From SLRI01 sp942491185 (lineage in GTDB: Bacteria > Pseudomonadota > Alphaproteobacteria > Geminicoccales > Geminicoccaceae): a stretch of DNA of 64,000 nt. The DNA is taken from assembly GCA_942491185.1 (NCBI GenBank), contig CALOAB010000021.1, positions 1 through 64,000 on the forward strand, read 5' to 3'. Under the pieces are notes generated by a model that saw nothing but the letters and a program-made list of their open reading frames with translations, was not told where the DNA came from and made no database searches. How positions within the stretch are numbered: the first letter of the stretch is position 1; the number at the start of each line of letters is the position of its first letter. Below are positions 8,145 to 17,276 of the stretch, one piece after another. The position numbers and the translations under genes are program-made.

Positions 8145-9239
8145 ATGTTGATCGACGGCACGCAGTATCGGACCATCTGGGTGGCCGATGACGGGGAACG
8201 CATTCAGATCATCGACCAGACGGCGCTGCCGCACGAATTGACGATCGTCGACCTCGTCGACCTCGAAGCCGCAGCCCATGCCATTCAGACAATGCAGGTC
8301 AGGGGTGCGCCCCTGATCGGCGCCGCAGCGGCTTATGGCGTCGCTCTGGCCATGCGTGAAGACGCTTCGGACACAGGCCTCGATCAGGCACTGGCGCGTC
8401 TCGCTCGAACCCGACCGACGGCCGTCAATCTTCGCTGGGCCCTGGACGAGATGCGACGGCTCTTGGCCGATCAACCCGGTGAACGGCGCGCCGAGCTTGC
8501 GATGGCGCAGGCGGCACGGATCTGCGACGCCGACGTCGAGATCTGCCGCGCCATCGGCGAGCATGGCCTTCCATTGATCGAAGCCGCAGCGGCCAAGAAG
8601 CCTGCCGGCCAGCCGGTCAACATCCTGACCCACTGCAATGCCGGCTGGCTGGCGACGATCGATCGTGGCACCGCCACGGCGCCGATCTATGCTGCCCAGG
8701 AAAAAGGCATTCCCGTCCATGTCTGGGTCGACGAGACGCGCCCGCGCAACCAGGGTGCCTCGCTGACGGCCTACGAGCTCCTGCATCAAGAAGTGCCGCA
8801 CACCGTGATCGCGGACAATCTCGGCGGGCATCTGATGCAGCACGGCATGGTGGATCTGTGCATTGTCGGCACCGATCGAACGACTAGAGCCGGTGATGTG
8901 TGCAACAAGATCGGCACCTATCTGAAGGCGTTGGCCGCGCATGACAACGGCGTGCCGTTCTACGTTGCCTTGCCGTCGACGACGATCGACTGGACGATCT
9001 CTGACGGCGTTCGCGATGTGCCGATCGAGCAGCGCGCGCCCGAGGAGCTCACTGTAATGACGGGCGTCACGCGCGACGGCAGGATCGAGAGCGTTCGGAT
9101 CACGCCGGCAGGCAGTCCTGCGGCGAACTACGCCTTCGACGTAACTCCGGCTCGGTTGGTGACGGGCTTGATCACAGAACGCGGCGTGGCGCTGGCGAGC
9201 GAGAGCGCTTTGTCGGCGATGTTCGACCAAGCATCTTGA
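8145..9239 (+). CDS. mtnA: methylthioribose-1-phosphate isomerase
   Basis: Converts methylthioribose-1-phosphate to methylthioribulose-1-phosphate in methionine salvage. The start at ATG 8145 is chosen because GGAGG (8135-8139) lies 5 bases before it; ATG 8133 would overlap that site. The 364-residue protein has the family motifs: VRGAPLIGAAAAYG (about 50-63), the catalytic Cys in LTHCNAGWLA (about 160-170), and the catalytic Asp in GTDRTTRAGDVCNKIGTY (about 240-257). The neighbouring mtnK makes its substrate. The divergent lysozyme gene starts 120 bases upstream. Confidence 0.95.
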   Translation: MLIDGTQYRTIWVADDGERIQIIDQTALPHELTIVDLVDLEAAAHAIQTMQVRGAPLIGAAAAYGVALAMREDASDTGLDQALARLARTRPTAVNLRWALDEMRRLLADQPGERRAELAMAQAARICDADVEICRAIGEHGLPLIEAAAAKKPAGQPVNILTHCNAGWLATIDRGTATAPIYAAQEKGIPVHVWVDETRPRNQGASLTAYELLHQEVPHTVIADNLGGHLMQHGMVDLCIVGTDRTTRAGDVCNKIGTYLKALAAHDNGVPFYVALPSTTIDWTISDGVRDVPIEQRAPEELTVMTGVTRDGRIESVRITPAGSPAANYAFDVTPARLVTGLITERGVALASESALSAMFDQAS

Positions 9240-9462
9240 CGCTTCGGCCGAGCCCTCGGTCGGTTCAGCCAGCATCGCATCGGCCGGCCGTCGCACCCGA
9301 GCCGGACGGCGCTTAGATTAATTTTCCATCACAAATGCGGTATTCCGACGCCGAAGCCTGATCCTCGTCTCCATCTTTCCCGTAGAGAAAGGAACGTGGG
9401 GGACAGCGAAAGGTTGGCACGGTCGATGCATCATTTCGACCGAGCGTCTCAGGAGGAAGCGG

Positions 9463-10359
9463 ATGGCATTCATGGACCGGGGTGGCACGGAGCAGGCGAA
9501 CCGGAAAATCATCCGCGATTCGATGAACGCGCCACTGTTGACGCGCGAGCACGAATTGCAACTCGCCCGGGCGTGGCGCAATGACGGCGATGAAGCAGCA
9601 CTACACGAGCTGATCAAGGCCTATATGCGGCTGGTGATCAGCGCCGCCAGTCGCTTCAAGAATTACGGCCTGCCGATGAGCGACCTCATCCAGGAAGGCG
9701 TCGTCGGCCTGATGCAGGCGGCTGCCCGCTTCGAGCCTGAGCGCGATGTCCGCTTCTCCACTTATGCCGCCTGGTGGATTCGCTCGGCCATGCAGGACTA
9801 CATCCTGCGCAATTGGTCGGTGGTCCGAACCGGCACGACGGCCGCGCAGAAGTCCTTGTTCTTCAACCTGCGCCGCCTGCGAGCCAAGATCGATGACGGG
9901 CTCGGCAGCGCCATGAGCGAGGCGGGTCGAGCCTCGATCGCCGAGGCGCTGTCGGTCAATGTAGACGACGTGGCGTCGATGGAGATGCGGCTTTCGGCTG
10001 GCGACCAGTCGCTCAATGCGACGATCAGCCAGACCGGTGAGGATGTCTGGCAGGATTTCCTCGCCGACGAGAGGCCGAGTCCGGAGGATGTCGTCGGGGA
10101 CCGCCACGACACCAAGGCGCGCGCCGCCTGGCTTCGTGACTCGCTCGAAGAGCTCAACGAGCGCGAACGGACGATCATCCATGAGCGACGGTTGCGTGAG
10201 GATGGACGGACGCTCGAGGAGCTGGGCCGGCGGCTCGGCATCAGCAAGGAGCGCGTGCGCCAGATCGAGCATCGCGCCCTGCAGAAGCTCAAGGTCGCGC
10301 TGATGCGCAAGGTCAAGGACCCCGGCGACGAGATGCTGCTGACCGCCGTTCCGGCCTGA
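9463..10359 (+). CDS. rpoH: RNA polymerase sigma factor RpoH (sigma-32 family)
   Basis: 298 residues behind AGGAGG (9451-9456). Region 2 is clear (YMRLVISAASRFKNYG, DLIQEGVVGLMQAAARFEPERDVRFSTYAAWWIRSAMQDYILRNWS) and is followed by the RpoH-box-like QKSLFFNLRRLR, which marks heat-shock sigma factors. Region 4 has the helix-turn-helix GRRLGISKERVRQIEHRALQKL. It directs RNA polymerase to heat-shock or stress promoters. Alphaproteobacteria often have two RpoH copies; whether this is RpoHI or RpoHII cannot be settled here. No adjacent anti-sigma gene. Confidence 0.92.
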   Translation: MAFMDRGGTEQANRKIIRDSMNAPLLTREHELQLARAWRNDGDEAALHELIKAYMRLVISAASRFKNYGLPMSDLIQEGVVGLMQAAARFEPERDVRFSTYAAWWIRSAMQDYILRNWSVVRTGTTAAQKSLFFNLRRLRAKIDDGLGSAMSEAGRASIAEALSVNVDDVASMEMRLSAGDQSLNATISQTGEDVWQDFLADERPSPEDVVGDRHDTKARAAWLRDSLEELNERERTIIHERRLREDGRTLEELGRRLGISKERVRQIEHRALQKLKVALMRKVKDPGDEMLLTAVPA

Positions 10360-11095
10360 CGCCGGCGGCCGCCGCATCGGCATCTCTTGTCGGTCCGTCG
10401 TTTGACCGGCGCACAGTTAGTGCGCGCTCTTCATCGTTTTCCAGACGGATGCCATTTGCAGCCGAGAGCGAATGATAGCGATCTGTTCCTCGAGAATCGC
10501 TTAGAGAACATGGAGCGGCGGACTGCGAGGGGACGCGGCAGGTGACGTCGAGATCGGGTTGCAGCGTCTGCAAAGCCGGCTTTCGGGCTGCGAGGCTGAG
10601 CGATCAGCTCGGACGACGGGCTTAGCGCGAGTTCGACGACGTCCGAGCTGACAACGCTAGCCGATGTGCTGCGGGCGACTGCGATGCTTTGGTCGAGCGA
10701 GCGCTATTCCTTAACATCCTTGCGCGAACGGCTGACCAGGACCAGCACGCGACATGTGCGCCACGCTCGCCGAGCCTTGTTCAAACGGCGGAGAGCGGCC
10801 TACCGCGAACTGTCTTCTCCGGCCTCTGCGGCCTCGTCGACGGCCTGCAGGGGCCGCCGACCGTGACGGTGGCGGTATAGACGCTAGCGCTGTCAGACCG
10901 TCGGCATTGTTCGCTGGGGGGAGCGGTGCGACCGGAGCGCACCAGCATCACGCCCTCTCTCATATCCGATGGTGGGAAGTGAGCAATCTGATCTTGGCGG
11001 CAACGCTCCCACATCTAGCAACACGCGCAAGCTGACTTGACCGGCGCGGCAGTCTAGCGCAAGGCTAGAAGCGGACATGCGAACGGAGAACCCGG
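10360..11095. other. 736-base non-coding stretch after rpoH
   Basis: No coding frame with good codon use. The stretch contains a perfect 12-base inverted repeat at 10604-10651, listed separately. GGAG at 11085-11088 is the ribosome binding site for the lectin-domain gene at 11096. TTGACC at about 11036 could be a -35 box but has no good -10 partner. Confidence 0.4.
10604..10651. repeat. perfect 12-base inverted repeat (stem-loop)
   Basis: TCAGCTCGGACG (10604-10615) and CGTCCGAGCTGA (10640-10651) are exact reverse complements separated by 24 bases. It sits in the middle of the non-coding stretch after rpoH. There is no T-tract, so it is not a typical terminator. It could be part of a structured RNA or a protein site. 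Confidence 0.55.
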
Positions 11096-13726
11096 ATGGC
11101 TGTGACTGTGCAGGCGTCTACTGGGGACGCTCTCGGCGTGTTGATGCTGGAGTTAGCCGGCCTAGACGGCTATTGGCGGCACAGCGATGTTCCGGGCACG
11201 CACGTGCTGCTGGACAGCTCGGGCCAGGGCCACGACGGCACGATGGCGGGCACGCCGACCTTCGGTGTCAGCCCTGAGCTTGATGATCCGGCGAACCTCG
11301 GGCGGGCCATCGCTTATGGCGGCGGCGCTTCCGCCGAGATCCCGCTAGCCGTCCTGCCGGCTTCCGGCACGGCGGCCTACTCGTGCCGGTTCAAGCCCGT
11401 GCAGGCCGACATTGACAATCAAGCTGCAATCCTGTCGCGCAATCGCGCGGGCAACCTGGCCGGCAATTGGGTGGCGCGCATTACCAGTGACGGTGGCTTC
11501 CGCGTCTTTATCCAGGAGGGAGACCCCACCCCGCAAACGGACCTGGAAGCGCCTGCCGGGACAGTCGTCGCGGGGCGCTGGTATCATATCTGGGTCCTCA
11601 TGGGACCTGGCGGCGTGCAGCTCTGGATCAACAGCAAGCTCATCGACAGCGACAGTCGGCACACAATCGGCGAGACCGGCGCAGACATGCCGCTTCAGAT
11701 CGCAGCATCGAGCTTCACGCCGAACTTCCAGGGCACGATTCACGAGGTGGCCCGCACGACGACTCTACCGACCCCGCAGCAGATAGCCGATCGCAGCTTC
11801 TTCACGGCAGCGGGTGACGGCGACGAGGATCGGCCGCTGGTCGATCCTGGGGACGTTCTCGGCGTGTTGATGCTGAAGTTAGCCGGCCTAGACGGCTATT
11901 GGCGGCACAGCGATGTTCCGGGCACGCACGTGCTGCTGGACAGCTCGGGCCAGGGCCACGACGGCACGATGGCGGGCACGCCGGCCTTCGGTGTCAGCCC
12001 TGAGCTTGATGATCCGACGAACCTCGGGCGGGCCGTCGCTTATGGCGGCGGCGCTTCCGCCGCGGTCCCGCTAGCCGTCCTGCCGGCTTCCGGCACGGCG
12101 GCCTACTCGTGCCGGTTCAAGCCCGTGCAGGCCGACATTGACAATCAAGCTGCAATCCTGTCGCGCAATCGCGCGGGCAACCTGGCCGGCAATTGGGTGG
12201 CGCGCATTACCAGTGACGGTGGCTTCCGCGTCTTTATCCAGGAGGGAGACCCCACCCCGCAAACGGACCTGGAAGCGCCTGCCGGGACAGTCGTCGCGGG
12301 GCGCTGGTATCATATCTGGGTCCTCATGGGACCTGGCGGCGTGCAGCTCTGGATCAACAGCAAGCTCATCGACAGCGACAGTCGGCACACAATCGGCGAG
12401 ACCGGCGCAGACATGCCGCTGCAGATCGCAGCATCGAGCTTCACGCCGAACTTCCAGGGCACGATTCACGAGGTGGCCCGCACGACGACTCTACCGACCC
12501 CGCAGCAGATAGCCGATCGCAGCTTCTTCACGGCAGCGGGTGACGGCTTCAGGGCAGCGGGCAGCGGCGACGAGGATGGGCCGCTGGCCGAGACGAACCT
12601 GCCGGAAGGCGCCAACCCGAAGACGGTCACGCGTAATGACAACCTATCGGCTGCGCTCGGCGATGCCACCGTCGATGAGATCGTGCTGGCCGATGGCAGC
12701 TATCGAGGCTTCACCGTCGACCGTTCGGGTACTGACGCAAAGCCACTGATCATCCGAGCGCAGAACATGCTCGGGGCGAAGATCACCTCTGGCACGATCA
12801 GTGTCGATGCTTCGAATGTGATACTTTACGGCCTCGATTGCGTGAGCAACGGTGCTTTGCGCATTGGAAAGAACGCTGCCTCTAAAGATGTCAGGGTGTG
12901 GCGATGCCGGTGGCGGGACAAGACTAGCGGCTCGAGCCAAGCCGTCCGGACATTCGATGCCGAGCGCACCGATTTAGCGTTCTGCGAATGGACAAACTGG
13001 AAGGGTACCGGACTGCTGCTCGGCGTCACTGATGGCACGCGAGAGACGACGGTGCGGTACTGCCTGTTTCGCGACACGCCTGCCGGGTGGAGTCAGGTGG
13101 GCGCCGAGGCGATCCGCACCGGCTTTGGCAGCCGCGACATCGAATCGGGCATCTTGATCTACCGATGCAAGGTACGCAATTGGAACGGCGACAGCAACAA
13201 GGAGATGCTGAAGCTCTCTCACAGCTCGAACATCGTGCGACAAGTGACTGTCGAGAATTGCGACGGGCACTTGGCCAACCGCGGCGGGCAGAACAATCGA
13301 TACGAGGGCTGCATCGTGCGCGATTGTCGCGGGCTTGGCATCCAGGACGGCTTTCTGCCGGATCGCGTCAACAAAGTGCTGCGTTGTCTGGTAGAGGGCA
13401 AGAAGCCGGGCAAGTCTCAGCCGTGCGAGATCATCATTCGAGGGGGCAATGTGGAGCCGGGCGTTAAAAAAAATGGGACGCACAATTTGGCTGAGGGTAC
13501 CGTAGTGTTAGGCTGCACGGGGCCAATCGACGTCGGACATCTGTATTCTGAGCACAGCAAGAAGGCTCGGTTCACGCGCATTCGTGGGCATAGCGGCAAG
13601 ATCAACTTGGACTCGGCTGGGCAAGAGGACACGGACATTCAACCGCTTGTTGATGAGAGGCTTAGCAAGTTGTCGGCTCCGCTTGAGTTGGCCGACAACG
13701 CAGTGGGACCGAACGCGGGGCTGTGA
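11096..13726 (+). CDS. tandem LamG-like lectin domains plus PL6-like beta-helix protein
   Basis: 876 residues; GGAG 8 bases before ATG 11096. Residues about 10-243 and 252-485 are two nearly identical concanavalin-A/LamG-type domains (GYWRHSD, LLDSSGQGHDGTM, GRWYHIWVLM, GTIHEVARTT). A short Gly/Asp/Glu linker follows, then residues about 510-870 form a right-handed beta-helix of the chondroitinase B/alginate lyase family 6 type: LSAALGDATVDEIVLADGSY, then NKEMLKLSHSSN and LANRGGQNN. The PL6 catalytic Arg position appears kept (ANRGG), but the Lys (EMLKL) is shifted by two positions against the usual pattern, so lyase activity is uncertain. No signal peptide is visible, so export is unexplained; a tailspike-like or type-I-secreted glycan-binding protein is possible. 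Confidence 0.75.
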   Translation: MAVTVQASTGDALGVLMLELAGLDGYWRHSDVPGTHVLLDSSGQGHDGTMAGTPTFGVSPELDDPANLGRAIAYGGGASAEIPLAVLPASGTAAYSCRFKPVQADIDNQAAILSRNRAGNLAGNWVARITSDGGFRVFIQEGDPTPQTDLEAPAGTVVAGRWYHIWVLMGPGGVQLWINSKLIDSDSRHTIGETGADMPLQIAASSFTPNFQGTIHEVARTTTLPTPQQIADRSFFTAAGDGDEDRPLVDPGDVLGVLMLKLAGLDGYWRHSDVPGTHVLLDSSGQGHDGTMAGTPAFGVSPELDDPTNLGRAVAYGGGASAAVPLAVLPASGTAAYSCRFKPVQADIDNQAAILSRNRAGNLAGNWVARITSDGGFRVFIQEGDPTPQTDLEAPAGTVVAGRWYHIWVLMGPGGVQLWINSKLIDSDSRHTIGETGADMPLQIAASSFTPNFQGTIHEVARTTTLPTPQQIADRSFFTAAGDGFRAAGSGDEDGPLAETNLPEGANPKTVTRNDNLSAALGDATVDEIVLADGSYRGFTVDRSGTDAKPLIIRAQNMLGAKITSGTISVDASNVILYGLDCVSNGALRIGKNAASKDVRVWRCRWRDKTSGSSQAVRTFDAERTDLAFCEWTNWKGTGLLLGVTDGTRETTVRYCLFRDTPAGWSQVGAEAIRTGFGSRDIESGILIYRCKVRNWNGDSNKEMLKLSHSSNIVRQVTVENCDGHLANRGGQNNRYEGCIVRDCRGLGIQDGFLPDRVNKVLRCLVEGKKPGKSQPCEIIIRGGNVEPGVKKNGTHNLAEGTVVLGCTGPIDVGHLYSEHSKKARFTRIRGHSGKINLDSAGQEDTDIQPLVDERLSKLSAPLELADNAVGPNAGL
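11121..11821 (+). repeat. lectin-domain direct repeat, copy 1
   Basis: 701 bases that recur at 11847-12547, 726 bases further on. The copies differ at only 8 positions: 7 in the first 225 bases, all changing an amino acid, and one silent change near the end of the domain (LeuTT to LeuTG type). Confidence 0.95.
11847..12547 (+). repeat. lectin-domain direct repeat, copy 2
   Basis: Second copy of the unit at 11121-11821, about 99 percent identical by direct comparison, joined in frame. The changes from copy 1 to copy 2 are A to V, E to K, T to A, A to T, I to V, E to A and I to V. Confidence 0.95.
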
Positions 13727-13795
13727 CCTGCCCTAGCCGAGCAGGTCCAGGATCTCGCGGAGCTTTTCGGCCTGCCGGTGGATATTGACTTAGGC

Positions 13796-15700
13796 ATGTC
13801 AGCCCTGGAGCCAGAACGAGCGACAGCATCGCGCGGGCGGCCCGATGCGCCAGCGAAGGTGAGCGGTGCCGCGCTGATCCAGTCGCTCTTGCGCAACTTG
13901 CCGAATGCGCCCGGCGTCTATCGAATGATGGATGCCAAGGGTGCCGTTCTCTATGTCGGCAAGGCGAAATCGCTGAAGAAGCGGGTGGTCACCTATACCA
14001 AGCCGCAGGCGCTTTCGGCGCGACTGCAGCGGATGGTGGCGCTCACGGTTGCTATGGAGTTCGTCACCACGGCGAGCGAGGTCGAGGCGCTCCTGCTCGA
14101 GGCCAACCTGATCAAGCGGTATCGGCCGACCTTCAACATCGTCCTGCGCGACGACAAGAGCTTCCCCTATCTCTATCTCCGCTGGGGCCACGAATTCCCG
14201 ATGATCGGCAAGCATCGGGGCAGCAAGCGCGATGGCGCGGACTATTTCGGCCCCTTCGCTTCCGCCGGTGCCGTCAACGAGACCTTGAACGCCCTGCTGC
14301 GGGCTTTTCCGCTGCGCAGCTGTCGTGACTCCATCTTCGCCAATCGCACGCGGCCCTGCCTGCAATACCAGATCAAGCGCTGCTCGGCGCCGTGTGTCGG
14401 GCGGATCGGTGGCGACGACTACGCGCGGATCGTCGACGATGTCCGGGGCTTCCTGCGCGGCTCGACCCGCGAAGTGCAGGCGAAGCTGCAGGCGGAGATG
14501 AGCGAAGCGGCGGAGCGGCTGGATTTCGAGAAGGCGGCCGTGCTGCGCGACCGGCTGAAGGCCATCGCCCACATCGCCAGCAGGCAGGGCATCAACACCA
14601 CCGCCATCGACGATGCCGACGTCATCGCCGCGCATGCCGAGGGCGGGCAGGTCTGCGTCCAGGCGTTCTTCTACCGGGCTGGCAGCAACTACGGCAATCG
14701 CGCCTACTACCCTGCCCACACCAAGGACGCCGAGCTCGCCGACGTGCTGGCCGCGTTCCTGGCACAGTTCTACAGCGAGCGGCTGCCGCCCAGGCTGGTG
14801 CTGGTCGACCAACTGCCGAGCGAGATCGGGCTTCTGACAGAGGCGCTGACCGTGAAAGCCGGGCACAAGGTCGAGCTGCGCGAGCCGAAGCGCGGCGGGC
14901 TCCGCGATCTGGTCGAGATCGCGCGCCGCAATGCCCGCGAAGCGCTGGCGCGCCGCCTGGCCGACCACGCCTCGCAGGTGCGCCTCCTGGAGCAGCTGGC
15001 AGAGCGCTTCGACCTCGAGGCAGCACCGACGCGCGTCGAGGTCTACGACAACAGCCACATCCAGGGCACCAACGCTGTGGGCTCCTTCATCGTCGCCGGG
15101 CCCGAGGGGCTCGACAAGAAGCAGTATCGAACCTTCACCATCAAGGCGCCCGAGACCGGCAGTGGCGACGATTACGGCATGATGCGCGAGGTTCTGGGCC
15201 GGCGGTTTGCGCGGCTGCTCAAGGAAGACCCGGAGCGGCAGTCCGGCACCTGGCCCGATCTCGTCCTCATCGATGGTGGCGCCGGGCAGCTTTCCGCCGC
15301 CCAAACCGTGCTGGACGAGCTTGGCATCGACGGCGTGGCACTCATCGGCGTCGCCAAGGGGCCGGACCGGGATGCCGGCCGCGAGCGCTTCTTTCGCACC
15401 GGCCACGAGCCTGTGATGCTCGACGCTCGCGATCCCGTGCTCTATCTGATGCAGCGCTGGCGAGACGAGGCGCACCGCTTCGCCATCACCCGGCACCGCG
15501 GCAAGCGCGCCAAGGCGATCGGCCAGTCGGTGCTCGACGGCGTGGCGGGGATCGGTGGCAAGCGGAAGAAGGCGCTCTTGAACCATTTCGGCTCGGCCCG
15601 CGATGTCGCGGCCGCCTCGCTCGACGACCTCGAGCAGGTGCCGGGCATCAACAAGGCCGTGGCACGCGCCATCCACGACCATTTCCACGAAGGTGGGTGA
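13796..15700 (+). CDS. uvrC: UvrABC excinuclease subunit C
   Basis: About 634 residues from ATG 13796; GTG 13778 is an in-frame alternative and neither has a good ribosome binding site. UvrC makes both incisions in nucleotide excision repair. Domains in order: GIY-YIG nuclease (about 25-105; GVYRMMD, VLYVGKAKSLKKR, EALLLEANLIKRYRP), Cys-containing region (RPCLQYQIKRCSAPC), UVR motif (ERLDFEKAAVLRDRL), RNase H-like endonuclease (VEVYDNSHIQGTNAVGS, LVLIDGGAGQLSAA) and C-terminal helix-hairpin-helix pair (VAGIGGKRKKALLNHFGS, VPGINKAVARAIHDHF). moaD follows within 6 bases. The pgsA gene often found between uvrC and moaD in alphaproteobacteria is absent. Confidence 0.95.
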   Translation: MSALEPERATASRGRPDAPAKVSGAALIQSLLRNLPNAPGVYRMMDAKGAVLYVGKAKSLKKRVVTYTKPQALSARLQRMVALTVAMEFVTTASEVEALLLEANLIKRYRPTFNIVLRDDKSFPYLYLRWGHEFPMIGKHRGSKRDGADYFGPFASAGAVNETLNALLRAFPLRSCRDSIFANRTRPCLQYQIKRCSAPCVGRIGGDDYARIVDDVRGFLRGSTREVQAKLQAEMSEAAERLDFEKAAVLRDRLKAIAHIASRQGINTTAIDDADVIAAHAEGGQVCVQAFFYRAGSNYGNRAYYPAHTKDAELADVLAAFLAQFYSERLPPRLVLVDQLPSEIGLLTEALTVKAGHKVELREPKRGGLRDLVEIARRNAREALARRLADHASQVRLLEQLAERFDLEAAPTRVEVYDNSHIQGTNAVGSFIVAGPEGLDKKQYRTFTIKAPETGSGDDYGMMREVLGRRFARLLKEDPERQSGTWPDLVLIDGGAGQLSAAQTVLDELGIDGVALIGVAKGPDRDAGRERFFRTGHEPVMLDARDPVLYLMQRWRDEAHRFAITRHRGKRAKAIGQSVLDGVAGIGGKRKKALLNHFGSARDVAAASLDDLEQVPGINKAVARAIHDHFHEGG

Positions 15701-15705
15701 CCAAG

Positions 15706-15957
15706 ATGCGGATCCGCTATTTCGCCTGGCTCAAGCAGCGCACAGGCTGCGCCGAGGAAGAGCTCGAGCTGCCGGAGGGCGTGGCCACCGTGGACGATCT
15801 GATGGCGCTGCTGGGCGAGCGGCACCCGCGCTTCGGGGAAGCCGCAAAGGCCGATGGGGTGGTACGCTGCGCCATCGACCAGACCCACGCCGAAGGTGCG
15901 GCATCGCTCGCCGGCGCCCGCGAGGTGGCCTTCTTCCCACCCGTCACCGGCGGCTGA
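15706..15957 (+). CDS. moaD: molybdopterin synthase small subunit
   Basis: 83 residues with the ubiquitin-like fold pattern: MRIRYFAWLKQRTG at the start and the required C-terminal Gly-Gly (PPVTGG), whose thiocarboxylate donates sulfur to precursor Z. ATG 15706 is preferred (AGGTGG at 15691-15696); an in-frame GTG at 15697 overlaps the uvrC stop. moaE begins 16 bases after the stop, so the two subunits of molybdopterin synthase are made together. Confidence 0.92.
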   Translation: MRIRYFAWLKQRTGCAEEELELPEGVATVDDLMALLGERHPRFGEAAKADGVVRCAIDQTHAEGAASLAGAREVAFFPPVTGG

Positions 15958-15973
15958 GCACACACCCACGCTG

Positions 15974-16417
15974 ATGATCCGTGTTCAGGCCGAGCCGTTC
16001 GATCCGGGCGCCGAGCTCAACCGCTTCGCGGCCGGGCGGACCGACATCGGTGCTGTGGCGAGCTTCACCGGCCTGGTGCGCGACAGCCATGCCGGCGAGC
16101 AGGTCCTCGCCATGACGCTCGAGCATTATCCGGGCATGACCGAGCGCGAGCTGGAGCGGATCGAGGCCGAGGCACGGAACCGCTGGCCGCTCGACGACTG
16201 CCTGGTCATCCACCGCCATGGCCGCATGCTGCCGGGCGAGCCGATCGTGCTGGTGGTCACCGCTTCCGCGCATCGCGCGGCGGCGCTCGAGGCCTGCGCC
16301 TTCCTGATGGACTGGCTGAAGACCAAGGCACCGTTCTGGAAGTGCGAGGAGACGCCGTCGGGCGAGCATTGGGTCGAGGCCCGGACCAGCGACGACGCGG
16401 CCGCGAGCCGCTGGTAG
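15974..16417 (+). CDS. moaE: molybdopterin synthase catalytic subunit
   Basis: 147 residues. It joins two MoaD molecules to convert cyclic pyranopterin monophosphate into molybdopterin. Family features: FTGLVRDSHAGEQVLAMTLEHYPGMTERELERI in the first half, VIHRHGRMLPGEPIVLVVTASAHRAAAL in the core, and the active-site lysines in DWLKTKAPFWKCE (about residues 115-127). It directly follows moaD. Confidence 0.95.
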   Translation: MIRVQAEPFDPGAELNRFAAGRTDIGAVASFTGLVRDSHAGEQVLAMTLEHYPGMTERELERIEAEARNRWPLDDCLVIHRHGRMLPGEPIVLVVTASAHRAAALEACAFLMDWLKTKAPFWKCEETPSGEHWVEARTSDDAAASRW

Positions 16418-16469
16418 GGCCAAGGCCCGGCCGCATTGTGGCCAAGAACAGGACAGGGAGAACGGGCCG

Positions 16470-17276
16470 TTGAAGTGCCTCTTGGTGGCCGATCTGCACT
16501 ACGATCTGCGCAAGCTCGACTGGGTCGTGGCCGTCGCCGCACACGTCGACCTCGTGGTGCTGGCCGGCGACCATCTGGACGCCGCGGGCACCGTCGACCG
16601 CAAGGCCCAGGCGGTGATCGTGCAGAAATACTTCCGCCGGATCAGGGCCAAGGCACCGCTCCTCGTCTGCTCCGGCAACCACGACCTCGACCATGCCGAC
16701 GGCCGGGGCGAGCTGGTGACGCGCTGGATCGCCAAGGCGCGGCATGTCGACGTGGCGACGGACGGCGACTCCAGGCTGATCGGCGACACGCTGTTCAGCG
16801 TCTGCCCCTGGAGCGAGGGCCCGACCAACCGCGCCGCGATCAAAGCCCAGCTCGCCCGCGACGCCGAGGCGCGACCCGCCCGCTGGGTCTGGATCCACCA
16901 TGCGCCGCCGGTCGGCTCGCCCATCAGCTGGGACGGCCGCCGCTGCTACGGCGACCGGGCCTTGCGCGCCCTGATCGAGCGCTACCAGCCCGACCTCGTG
17001 CTGTCGGGCCATGTGCACCAGTCGCCGTTCACGGCCAAGGGCTCGTGGGCGGACCAGATCGGCCGGACCTGGGTGTTCAATGCCGGCCACCAGATCGGGC
17101 CAGAGCCCTCGCACATCGTCGTCGACACCGAGGTGCCCGGGGCTTCTTGGATCTCGCTTGCCGGGGCCGAGCGGACAGCTCTCGATGCGCCGCCGGCGCG
17201 GCCCTTCCCGCCTATCACCGAGCCGCCGTCGTGGCTCGTCGCTATGGCTCGGCCGGCAGGTCAGCCGCCGGGATGA
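16470..17276 (+). CDS. calcineurin-like metallophosphoesterase
   Basis: 268 residues from a TTG start at 16470, with AGGGAG about 9 bases upstream. All metal-binding motifs of the family are present: DLH (ADLHYD), GDH (LAGDHLD), GNHD (SGNHDLD), the HH pair in WIHHAPP and GHVH (SGHVHQSP). It should be a cytosolic two-metal phosphoesterase; the substrate is not predictable from sequence. Its last 35 bases overlap the convergent cyclic-nucleotide-domain gene. Confidence 0.85.
   Translation: MKCLLVADLHYDLRKLDWVVAVAAHVDLVVLAGDHLDAAGTVDRKAQAVIVQKYFRRIRAKAPLLVCSGNHDLDHADGRGELVTRWIAKARHVDVATDGDSRLIGDTLFSVCPWSEGPTNRAAIKAQLARDAEARPARWVWIHHAPPVGSPISWDGRRCYGDRALRALIERYQPDLVLSGHVHQSPFTAKGSWADQIGRTWVFNAGHQIGPEPSHIVVDTEVPGASWISLAGAERTALDAPPARPFPPITEPPSWLVAMARPAGQPPG

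Noticed and set aside
11121..12547. Diversity-generating retroelement target in the duplicated lectin domain
   Set aside because: Six of the seven clustered changes involve an A in one copy, but there is no reverse transcriptase gene, no template repeat and the A is not always on the same copy.
13727..13795. Separate small gene between the lectin protein and uvrC
   Set aside because: The stretch is merely open in the uvrC frame; no start signal or homology separates it from a non-coding leader.
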